The notes under the pieces are model-generated. The model ran no database searches. It saw only the letters and a program-made list of their open reading frames with translations, and had not been told where the DNA came from. From DATFKA01 sp035268885 (lineage in GTDB: Bacteria > Bacteroidota > Bacteroidia > Chitinophagales > Saprospiraceae), in NCBI GenBank assembly GCA_035268885.1, contig DATFKA010000008.1, positions 10,099-74,098 of the forward strand: DNA of 64,000 nucleotides, read 5' to 3'. Shown here piece by piece: positions 7,721 through 14,848 of this stretch. Within the stretch, counting starts at the first letter, position 1. Every line of letters starts with the position of its first letter. The translations under genes and the position numbers were made by a program.

Positions 7721-7818
7721 ATCGAGTAGACGGCCCTGACTCATAGAGCCAGGGAGCGCCTCTCACATTTATCTGCCTCAGGCATGACCACCGTACGTAC
7801 GAGTCTCGTATACGGCGG
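7721..7818 (-). mobile_element. group II intron 3' end relic (domains V and VI)
   Basis: On the minus strand, domain V folds by hand: CCGCCGTA (7818-7811) pairs with TACGGTGG (7795-7788), followed by an inner 4-bp stem TACG/CGTA with a pentaloop and the expected 2-base 3' bulge CG (7797-7796). Domain VI follows with an outer stem GAGAGGCG/CGTCTACTC that leaves a bulged A (complement of 7727) seven bases from a 3' end ...CGAT at about 7721, and an inner stem CCCTGGCTC/GAGTCAGGG. These are the diagnostic catalytic and branch-point elements. A 20-base insertion containing TGCCTGAGGCA separates domains V and VI. No reverse transcriptase is present. Confidence 0.75.
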
Positions 7819-8197
7819 TTTATCGTTCATCATAAATCGGCTCTTTTCACCCGATTTGCTAGTCTCGCTTCCTTCAGTGCCTACTTCACAGCAGACCACC
7901 TTGCGACTTACTAATGGTTCAAGACGTTACTCCTGCCCATCCACGAAGAAAGGGATAAAGGGTTCCCTTTCCGAAGTCTTGCAATTCATCAGCTAATTCA
8001 ATTTCTCCGCAGAAATTGATTACTTCCTTCAAAGCAGCTATCTTTAAAGGACGTTTGCTATTCGTGGCACACTCAATGCATAAAAGCAATAGCGGGTGAA
8101 GTGGTAATTTCAAAGTCTGTACATTTAATAAACTTTGGTGGTGGCTGACAAGTAATCGCTCTGAAATCCGCTACTGCTCTTATAATTGACCTTGAAA
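7819..8197. other. degenerate region upstream of domain V, no confident gene
   Basis: On the minus strand the 100 bases before domain V include a hairpin AAATCGG...CCGATTT (about 7831-7855) and look like earlier intron RNA domains with a very short domain IV. A 64-codon TTG-initiated minus-strand frame (7919-8113) has no recognisable relatives and is not called as a gene. The 5' end of the intron was not found. Confidence 0.4.
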
Positions 8198-8230
8198 ATG
8201 ATTATGACGGGGCGTGAAAAAGTAAAAAAG

Positions 8231-9367
8231 ATGACGATCGAAAAAATTAAATCACTCAGAAAAGAACTCCATAGATATCCTGAGCTGTCGGGACAAGAGG
8301 TGGAAACGGCTGCTCGGATTAAGAAATTCATCAGAAAACATCATTCCTCTAAAATCATTGAAAATATTGGTGGAAACGGACTGGCCGTTGTGTATGATTT
8401 TTCAAACAAGGGCCCCAATATTGTGATTCGCTGCGAATTAGATGCACTTCCCATTGAAGAAGCCAATAATTTTGAACACCGTTCCCGCAACGGTGGCATC
8501 GCGCATAAATGTGGTCACGATGGACACATGGCTATGGTGGCCGGACTGGTCTTTTGGTTAAAAGAACAGGATTTCAAGCAAGGAAAGGTTATCCTGCTCT
8601 TTCAACCCGCAGAAGAAACTGGCACCGGTGCTCCCGACGTTTTAAAGGATGAAAGGTTCAGGGCCTTAAACCCGGATTATATATTTGCCTTACATAATAT
8701 TCCCGGTCAGCCCTTGCATTCGATTGTAACCATTAGGGGGAATTTCTCCTCTACCGTACAAAGTGTTGCCATACAGCTGAAAGGTAAAGAGTCGCACTCT
8801 GCTGAACCCGAACATAGCATTAATCCCGCATTGTGTATGGCTGAGCTGATACAAAAGTTCGACACCTTAAATAACAATGACCCGACAAAAGAAGATTTCA
8901 GATTATGCGTGCCCGTTTATTCCAGTATGGGCGTGAAATCTTACGGTATTTCTGCGGGTTTTGGTGAGCTACATTATACGGTAAGAACCAGAAGTGTGGA
9001 GAAAATGGAAGAACTAAAGCAAGAGGTAAACAACATCCTGTCAGCCATTTGCCCAAAACACAAATTGCGGTATACGGCAGAATGGGTGGACTATTTTCCG
9101 GCAGTAGTTAATGACAATACCTGTAACCAAATTATTACAGAAACGGCGAAAACCTGTAATTATGACATCATTGAGAAAAGTACAGCTTTTAAATTTGGAG
9201 AAGATTTTGGCTGGTTTTCCGAAGAATATAAGGCGGCGATGTTTGGCATAGGGGCCGGGCTACAATCGCCTGCCCTACATCAAGCTGACTATGACTTTCC
9301 GGATGAAATCATAGAGACGGGCATGAATATGTTTAAGGGAATTATTAAAAAGATACTGGCTAATTAA
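8231..9367 (+). CDS. M20 family metallo-amidohydrolase (N-acyl amino acid hydrolase-like)
   Basis: A 378-residue protein starting at MTIEKIKSLRKELH; in-frame ATGs at 8198 and 8204 would add 9-11 residues. The zinc/catalytic motif CGHDGHM is at 94-100, the EE pair of QPAEETGTG at 128-129, ALHN near 153-156, and a C-terminal LHQADYDFPDE supplies the last metal His. This is the IAA-aminoacid hydrolase/hippuricase (M20D) layout, cleaving acyl or carbamoyl groups from amino acids in the cytoplasm. The gene appears more A/T-rich than its neighbours, and mobile debris lies on both sides, so acquisition by transfer is plausible. The substrate is unknown; a link to the downstream PLP enzyme is possible. 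Confidence 0.88.
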   Translation: MTIEKIKSLRKELHRYPELSGQEVETAARIKKFIRKHHSSKIIENIGGNGLAVVYDFSNKGPNIVIRCELDALPIEEANNFEHRSRNGGIAHKCGHDGHMAMVAGLVFWLKEQDFKQGKVILLFQPAEETGTGAPDVLKDERFRALNPDYIFALHNIPGQPLHSIVTIRGNFSSTVQSVAIQLKGKESHSAEPEHSINPALCMAELIQKFDTLNNNDPTKEDFRLCVPVYSSMGVKSYGISAGFGELHYTVRTRSVEKMEELKQEVNNILSAICPKHKLRYTAEWVDYFPAVVNDNTCNQIITETAKTCNYDIIEKSTAFKFGEDFGWFSEEYKAAMFGIGAGLQSPALHQADYDFPDEIIETGMNMFKGIIKKILAN

Positions 9368-9454
9368 CAATAAGTAGGTTGCCCATATTGAGTCGGTAAT
9401 AAGGTGTTGGCTTTTTTGGGCTAGTTCGAGACGCAAAAATCGCGGATAGGCGGA

Positions 9455-9482
9455 TTACTTTTTTGTGGGCCAAAAAAAGTAA
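9455..9482. repeat. intergenic hairpin TTACTTTTTTG/CAAAAAAAGTAA
   Basis: Two A/T-rich arms (9455-9465 and 9471-9482) separated by TGGGC form a near-perfect palindrome 90 bases after the M20 gene. It has T runs on both strands, so it may act as a bidirectional terminator, and it resembles a dispersed intergenic palindrome seen in this phylum. Confidence 0.5.
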
Positions 9483-9537
9483 GGTAAGTACGGCAAAAAA
9501 CTGTAAGGTTTCAGTTTTCCTTGAAATTACCTAACTA

Positions 9538-9710
9538 AGAAGTTGTTTAAAAACGCCTCACTGAGCCCTTGGCAACACATTGAAAGCCAATACGGCAGCT
9601 CTTTTTTCCCTTTGTCCGCCTGAGGCGGATGGCTACGAGAAAAAAAGTAGCCTTGTCTTGATTTCCAAGCCGTTACCAATCATCTTACCAGGAATCCTTA
9701 AACAACTTCT
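9538..9710. mobile_element. MITE-like palindromic element with 13-bp terminal inverted repeats
   Basis: AGAAGTTGTTTAA (9538-9550) and TTAAACAACTTCT (9698-9710) are perfect inverted copies bounding 173 bases without a gene. Inside are the palindrome TCCGCCTGAGGCGGA (about 9616-9630) and the hairpin GCTAC...GTAGC. The right end read in reverse, AAGTTGTTTAAGGATT, recurs exactly at 63711-63726, so this is a dispersed repeat. It separates the M20 and PLP genes and suggests a non-autonomous transposable or REP-type element; no flanking duplication was clearly seen. Confidence 0.55.
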
Positions 9711-9746
9711 AACTATAAAATAGAATTTTACTAAAATTAGATACAA

Positions 9747-10937
9747 ATGAAAAGTAACAAGATGAACAATAAGAAACAGGGAACAAAAGCAGTATGGGGT
9801 GGACAAAATGAATTATTTTATCAGGGCGCAACCCAGGTACCTATTGTTAATAGTGTAACCTTTGGATACGACCAGGTAGATGATTGGTTCGATGTGGCCA
9901 TCGGGAAAAAAGAAGGGCATATCTATAGTCGAAATACCAATCCAACGGTAGCCGTTTTCGAAGAAAAAGTAAGAATCCTTGAAAATGCCGAAGCCGCTAC
10001 CAGCTTTTCAACCGGAATGGCAGCCATAAGCAGCACCCTATCCACTTTTTTATCCCAGGGAGATAGAGTAGTTTCTATCAAAGACACCTACGGTGGTACA
10101 AGTGTTATATTTTTAGAATTTCTTCCTAAAAATGGAATTGAAGCAAGCCTTTGCGAAACGACAAACCATGAAGAAATTGAAGCAGAAGTGAAAAAAGGCT
10201 GCAAAATGCTTTATCTGGAGACCCCCACCAATCCAACGCTAAAAGTATTGGATTTGAAAAGGCTCATCAAAGTCGCACACGAATCCGGTACCCTGGTGGT
10301 AGTCGATAATACATTCGCGACACCAATCAATCAAAACCCGCTAGAGCTGGGTGCGGATATTGTTTTGCACAGTGCTACAAAATACCTGGGAGGTCACTCT
10401 GATGCCATGGGAGGAGTTGTTTGCGGTAATAAGGACTTAGTCCAACAAATCTTTCACTACCGGGAAATCAACGGTGCCAGTTTGCAAGCCAATACCGCCT
10501 ACATGCTAATAAGAGGTATTCAAACCCTGGAGCTAAGGGTTGCTCGACAAAATGAAAACGCCCTTAAATTGGCGCAATATCTAGAAAACCACGAAAAAGT
10601 TGAACAGGTTTTTTATCCAGGACTGGCATCACACCCTGGACACAAAATCGCATCGGGGCAAATGAAAGGGTTTGGAGGGGTATTGTCCTTTTCCCTTAAA
10701 GGAGGGTTTGACCAGGTGAAAGTATTCCTGAATCATTTGGAGCTGGCTCATTTAGCTGCCAGTTTGGGTTCGGTAAGCACTTTAATCGGTCCTCCCAAAG
10801 TGACGAGTCACGTTGAAGCGACGGAGGAAGAACGGAAACAGTTGGGCATTCCTGAAAGCTTAATTCGATGTGCGGTAGGAATAGAAAACATAGAGGATAT
10901 TATTGCTGATTTTGACCAGGCACTTTTAAAAATCTGA
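9747..10937 (+). CDS. Cys/Met metabolism PLP-dependent enzyme (cystathionine gamma-synthase family)
   Basis: A 396-residue fold-type I PLP enzyme. SATKYLGGHSD at 209-219 contains the PLP lysine (Lys212), VVDNTFATP (185-193) carries the Asp that holds the pyridine nitrogen, YSRNTNPT (60-67) binds the cofactor phosphate from the neighbouring subunit, and the C-terminal RCAVGIEN binds substrate carboxylate. The family includes cystathionine gamma-synthase, cystathionine gamma-lyase, methionine gamma-lyase and O-acetylhomoserine sulfhydrylase; sequence reading alone does not separate these. ATGs at 9747 and 9762 are both possible starts. The M20 hydrolase lies 379 bases upstream, across the palindromic element. 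Confidence 0.88.
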   Translation: MKSNKMNNKKQGTKAVWGGQNELFYQGATQVPIVNSVTFGYDQVDDWFDVAIGKKEGHIYSRNTNPTVAVFEEKVRILENAEAATSFSTGMAAISSTLSTFLSQGDRVVSIKDTYGGTSVIFLEFLPKNGIEASLCETTNHEEIEAEVKKGCKMLYLETPTNPTLKVLDLKRLIKVAHESGTLVVVDNTFATPINQNPLELGADIVLHSATKYLGGHSDAMGGVVCGNKDLVQQIFHYREINGASLQANTAYMLIRGIQTLELRVARQNENALKLAQYLENHEKVEQVFYPGLASHPGHKIASGQMKGFGGVLSFSLKGGFDQVKVFLNHLELAHLAASLGSVSTLIGPPKVTSHVEATEEERKQLGIPESLIRCAVGIENIEDIIADFDQALLKI

Positions 10938-11042
10938 TTAATCATCCACTGAGCAAATGTTGGCAATCAAGGGCACGATCACAAGTTTTCATCGTGGCTA
11001 CTTTAAGTTATTAATCAGGGGGAGCGCTCATGTGTGGAAGCT

Positions 11043-11540
11043 TCATTTCCGTACCCGCGTCGAATGCAGTTGCTCCAGCATCCATTCCCCCTCTTTTTTG
11101 ATGGCCACGGCACTTTCCAGCCAGTGGGCGGTGCCCAGGGTATCGGCTTCTTTGACCCAGGTGCCATAGTTATCATAGGCGAGCCAGATGCTGCTTTTGT
11201 TATGGACCGATTTAATGAATTCAAATCGGTTGAGCCTTTGGTATCCCTCTTGTTCCATGTCCAGCCGCTCTCTATTCATGTAGTTTCGGATGGAGTCATT
11301 GTTCCAGACGATACCATTCTCGAGCAAGATAAAATCGTTGGTGTGGTACTGAGTAATCTTGCTGGTGTCCAGCCCCGACCAGATATCATCAAAAGAACCG
11401 ATGATGAGTCCTTTTACGGCATCAATATCTGCCTTGACCTGTGCACTCGGTATTTCGGCGTCTTGCACGAGGGCCGGTTCCTGACAGGAAAAGAGTCCGG
11501 TGAACAGCAGGGTAAAAACAAGTACCATTACTTTACGCAT
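11043..11540 (-). other. internal lipoprotein segment with its own possible ATG
   Basis: From ATG 11538-11540 the segment would encode a 165-residue lipoprotein with lipobox Cys at residue 19 and an NTF2-like domain (FDDIWSGLDTSKITQYH, ending GEWMLEQLHSTR). It is normal in length and structure for a free-standing Bacteroidota lipoprotein. A TAG lies in the +1 frame 7 bases before this ATG, so a one-base indel would restore a separate methyltransferase gene. Confidence 0.55.
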
Positions 11541-12440
11541 TTGGCTAATTTGTGCGGGGCTTATTCTGCAGCATCCGCCGATGAGTTCTGCGCCTAATTT
11601 TATCCATTCTTTGGTCATGTCTACGTATGATTTAGGTTCTGATAAAGCCAACCAGGTTTTACTTTCGGCATGATAGGCCTCGCCTGAGTTGGGATAAACG
11701 ATTATTTTTTGATGGACACCCGCTGCTTTTATCTTTTGGATAAGGCCGGAGATGTATTCGGGTTTCGTGCAATTGATGCCCAGGGCAAATACTTTGGGGT
11801 GGTCTTTAAAGAGCGTAACGACCCCCTGTATTTGCGAGCCGTCGTTTAGATGCAGCCCGTCTTTACAGGAAAAAGAGACCCAGGCGGGCTTATCGACCCG
11901 GGTCAGGATGTCTGCCAGTACCTGTGCTTCCTGCGCACTCGGGATGGTCTCAACCGCCAAAACATCCGCATTTGAGGCATCCAGTAACTGGATTCTTTCC
12001 AGGTGAAAGTTAAATAAAACTTCATCCGTGACGCCATAATTACCCCGGTATTCGGAACCATCCGCCAGATAGGCACCGTAAGGACCAATACTGGCGGCAA
12101 TGAGCGGTTTAGCGAAAGTACTGTCCGTATTCCAAAACCGCTGGATCGCGGTCTCGGCTAGTAGAGTTGACTTCAGAATCAATTCTTTGGCCTGCTCTTT
12201 GGAGTAACCCGCTTCCATCAGGCCCGGGATCGAAGCCTGGTAGCTAGCCGTCGTAATGCACTGTGCTCCTGCCTCGAGGTAAGCCAGGTGCGCCTGTACG
12301 ATGGCTTCGGGGTTTTTTTCCAATAAAAGGGCCGTCCAGAGTGGATGGTTTAAATCATGGCCCTGCGCTTCCAGCACATTGGACAGACCACCGTCGAGGA
12401 GGAATGGAAATTGATCTTCTAAAAAATGGTGCGTGGACAT
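11043..12440 (-). CDS. homocysteine S-methyltransferase fused in frame to a DUF4440/SnoaL-like lipoprotein
   Basis: One uninterrupted 465-codon frame. Residues 1-300 are a complete homocysteine S-methyltransferase of the MmuM type: DGGLSNVLE at 16-24, GINC at 221-224 (zinc Cys224) and GGCC at 288-291 (zinc Cys290/291). It would move a methyl group from S-methylmethionine or a similar donor to homocysteine. From Met301 the frame continues as a textbook lipoprotein precursor: basic start, hydrophobic core, LFSC lipobox, then a 130-residue SnoaL/DUF4440-like domain. A cytoplasmic enzyme joined to an internal export signal is hard to reconcile, so either the methyltransferase stop was lost, an indel is involved, or the second part is translated from its own ATG at 11540. 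Confidence 0.85.
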   Translation of the reverse strand: MSTHHFLEDQFPFLLDGGLSNVLEAQGHDLNHPLWTALLLEKNPEAIVQAHLAYLEAGAQCITTASYQASIPGLMEAGYSKEQAKELILKSTLLAETAIQRFWNTDSTFAKPLIAASIGPYGAYLADGSEYRGNYGVTDEVLFNFHLERIQLLDASNADVLAVETIPSAQEAQVLADILTRVDKPAWVSFSCKDGLHLNDGSQIQGVVTLFKDHPKVFALGINCTKPEYISGLIQKIKAAGVHQKIIVYPNSGEAYHAESKTWLALSEPKSYVDMTKEWIKLGAELIGGCCRISPAQISQMRKVMVLVFTLLFTGLFSCQEPALVQDAEIPSAQVKADIDAVKGLIIGSFDDIWSGLDTSKITQYHTNDFILLENGIVWNNDSIRNYMNRERLDMEQEGYQRLNRFEFIKSVHNKSSIWLAYDNYGTWVKEADTLGTAHWLESAVAIKKEGEWMLEQLHSTRVRK

Positions 12441-12451
12441 ATGCCGGTTGC

Positions 12452-13324
12452 TTAGTTGACGGTTTTCACATTAATATGATCTGGCGAAGCATAATTTTTC
12501 AACTCAATAATATTAGCGGGTAAACCGTAGCCTTTTTCGAGTAAAACGGCCACCACATCATTGATGACTTGCGAACGAATACTATTGTGCAGGGAGCGTC
12601 GGGTGGATTGAAAAGTGTCAATCCAAAACTTCACATTAATGTTGATGGTGTTAGTCGCCAACTCGTCGATGGTGATGCCAGGCTTTTTATCGCCTTTTAG
12701 AATGCCCTCTACTTTATTTACCGTTTCCAGGATAAGTTTAATGGCCTCGGTCGGATTATCCTCGTAAGCGATTCCCAGGGTGAACTCGTAGCGTAAAAAA
12801 CCATCAATGGTATAATTAAATAAGGGACTTTTCAGAATCATGGAGTTAGGTAAAAAGACATCTTTACCATCCGGGGTTTTCACCATCGTCTCCCGGATGC
12901 TAATGTCTCTTACGTGGCCGATAATTCCATTTACTTCAATTAAATCATCCAGGCGGAATGGACTTTTAAAAGCCAGAATAATGCCGGATAAAAAATTCTC
13001 ACCAATGTCTTTTAATGCAAAACCGATAACAAAGGTTAATAGTCCCGCCCCCGCCAGTAATTTGTTGGTGAAGGAATTAAGTCCCAGCAGATAGAGCGTG
13101 GTGAAGATAACAATGGTCTTCAGAATAAAACCAACGATTTGCGAAGTGAAATTAGCCGTGAGGTGATTGGGTGATTTTTTGGCTAGCCTTCCTCGGACTT
13201 TCCTTTGAATAAAGCCGGAGATCAAAAAGCCTAAGATCAAAAAAAGGAGGGTAGCTCCAAGGTTGAGATAATTGGATTCAAAGTATCGAATCATGTCCTG
13301 ATAAAACTGACTAAATTTTTCCAT
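12452..13324 (-). CDS. small mechanosensitive channel (MscS family)
   Basis: A 290-residue protein with three hydrophobic segments: about 21-39, 62-81, and a glycine/alanine-rich pore helix around 90-110 (LLAGAGLLTFVIGFALKDIG). The MscS beta domain follows with FLPNSMIL, and then the C-terminal alpha-beta domain. Such channels release solutes from the cytoplasm upon osmotic downshift. Its start is 64 bases from the sulfatase gene and its stop is 11 bases before the methyltransferase start, so it may share a transcript with the fusion gene. A second, larger MscS protein is encoded at 22143. Confidence 0.9.
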   Translation of the reverse strand: MEKFSQFYQDMIRYFESNYLNLGATLLFLILGFLISGFIQRKVRGRLAKKSPNHLTANFTSQIVGFILKTIVIFTTLYLLGLNSFTNKLLAGAGLLTFVIGFALKDIGENFLSGIILAFKSPFRLDDLIEVNGIIGHVRDISIRETMVKTPDGKDVFLPNSMILKSPLFNYTIDGFLRYEFTLGIAYEDNPTEAIKLILETVNKVEGILKGDKKPGITIDELATNTININVKFWIDTFQSTRRSLHNSIRSQVINDVVAVLLEKGYGLPANIIELKNYASPDHINVKTVN

Positions 13325-13388
13325 CTGTTCATTTTTATTTTACTCGACACCGCCTTCAATACCTACGTAGAAGTCGGCCCAGGGTATT

Positions 13389-14789
13389 TTATTGTATAAG
13401 ATTACGGGATTTACTTCTCATGGTTTGCCGTATTTCCTGATATTCCAGACTATCTGCTAAATTAATTAACTGATCGGGATCCGTTTCCAGATCGTGTAAA
13501 AACTCGTAGGGCGGGTCTTGTTCGTAGTAGTTGGCATATACGTAGCGTTGCCCGTGGATGCCGACGTATTTGGGAATCTGTGGATGCCCCATGCGGTGTT
13601 CGTGGATAAAATCTTCTCGCCAGTTCTCCGGGGCTTCCTTATTGACCAGCGGGAGCAGACTTCGCCCCTGATAAGATTCTGGTACGGGTAAACCGGCGTA
13701 GTCTAGCAGGGTAGCCGGAATATCAATGTTTAGTGCGATGGCATCCGTCGTCCGGTATTTTTCTTTTTGCGCCAGACGCGGATCATAAATAATGAGGGGT
13801 ACCCGCAGCGACTCGTCGTAGTGGGACCATTTGCCAGCGAAGCCCCGGTCGCCCATATAGTAGCCATTATCCGCTGAGAAAATAATAATGGTATTTTTAT
13901 CGAGACCCTTTTCTTTGAGCGCCTCACGGACCCTTTTGATCACCTGATCGTAGCCACTGATCATACGGTAATAGGCCCGCATATTGGTCTGGTACTTCTC
14001 TGGTGTATCCCAGCGCCAGAAATAGCGTTCCCGGTTGAGGGAGTTTTTCAAGAAGTCGGGGTGCTTTTCAAAAATCTGCGGGTCGGATAAGAGGGGCTCC
14101 GGTATAGATATACCTTCGTACAAATGGGCAACCGCTGCGGGGTAGGGGTAATGGCCCTCATTTCCTGGAGTCCGATTGCCGTCTACGGCGTGCACGGCGT
14201 TAAAGCTTAGGGAAAGGCAGAAAGGTTGTTCGGCACTTTGTCGCTGCAGAAAAGCGATGGCAGAATCGCCTTTGACTTCGGCAGAGTGTCGTCTGCTTCC
14301 ATCCGGCAGCTTCACAAAGTATGGGGTATTCACCGGAGAGAAGCTGTGATAGTCAAACATATCCTTCAGGATACTGTCCTGGTCGGCCAGGCTTACGCCA
14401 AATTTCCCGACAAAGCCGGTGCGATAGCCGGCTTGTCGCAGGAGATAGGGGTAGGCATGAGTACTATGGACCATTTGAATAGGTGGTTTCCCAAAAGTAT
14501 AGTTGTGGGTGTACTCGTACAGGCCGGTAAGGATGGAGGCTCTACTGGCGGCACAGATCGGGGTAGTGACGTAAGCGTTGGTGAACCGTAGGCCATCCTC
14601 TGCCAGCTGATCGACATTGGGGGTCTGAATAATGGGGTGGCCAGCAACGGAGAGCGCATCGTTGCGCTGGTCATCAATGAGAATGAATAAGAGATTGGGT
14701 GGCAATTGTTTCCCCTGAGGCTCCTCATAGACGGGTTGTCCGCATTGAAATAAAACGACGGTGGTTAGCACATAAAAAAGAGTTCTCAT
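13389..14789 (-). CDS. sulfatase (Cys-type, exported lipoprotein)
   Basis: A 466-residue sulfatase. A hydrophobic N-terminus ending LFQC (Cys16) suggests a lipoprotein. The metal-binding LIDDQRND is at 37-44 and the formylglycine signature CAASR at 79-83 fits C-x-P/A-S-R, so Cys79 needs conversion by a formylglycine-generating enzyme. Overall length and the downstream NGYYMGDRGFAGKWSHYDES segment match heparan-sulfatase/iduronate-sulfatase-like and choline-sulfatase-like enzymes (S1 class). It likely desulfates carbohydrates or small sulfate esters in the periplasm or at the cell surface. No glycoside hydrolase or SusCD pair adjoins it, so the substrate is open. Confidence 0.92.
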   Translation of the reverse strand: MRTLFYVLTTVVLFQCGQPVYEEPQGKQLPPNLLFILIDDQRNDALSVAGHPIIQTPNVDQLAEDGLRFTNAYVTTPICAASRASILTGLYEYTHNYTFGKPPIQMVHSTHAYPYLLRQAGYRTGFVGKFGVSLADQDSILKDMFDYHSFSPVNTPYFVKLPDGSRRHSAEVKGDSAIAFLQRQSAEQPFCLSLSFNAVHAVDGNRTPGNEGHYPYPAAVAHLYEGISIPEPLLSDPQIFEKHPDFLKNSLNRERYFWRWDTPEKYQTNMRAYYRMISGYDQVIKRVREALKEKGLDKNTIIIFSADNGYYMGDRGFAGKWSHYDESLRVPLIIYDPRLAQKEKYRTTDAIALNIDIPATLLDYAGLPVPESYQGRSLLPLVNKEAPENWREDFIHEHRMGHPQIPKYVGIHGQRYVYANYYEQDPPYEFLHDLETDPDQLINLADSLEYQEIRQTMRSKSRNLIQ

Positions 14790-14848
14790 GGTTCAGTATA
14801 ATATTTATCTGGCGACTATCGCCCAAAAGATTATGATTTTCTCATTGT

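Noticed and set aside
7919..8113. 64-codon minus-strand frame upstream of intron domain V
   Set aside because: It opens with TTG, shows no reverse transcriptase or maturase motif and resembles no family I know; likely chance coding in the relic region.
7297..8200. Attachment-site duplication of the tRNA-Val 3' end bordering an island
   Set aside because: No second copy of the tRNA 3' sequence was seen in the following region by eye.
10957..11597. Plus-strand ORFs overlapping the end of the methyltransferase-lipoprotein frame
   Set aside because: They are antisense shadows of a well-supported minus-strand coding region.
13389..14789. Polysaccharide utilisation locus around the sulfatase
   Set aside because: No SusCD pair, glycoside hydrolase or lyase lies beside it; the neighbours are an MscS channel and a metal ATPase.
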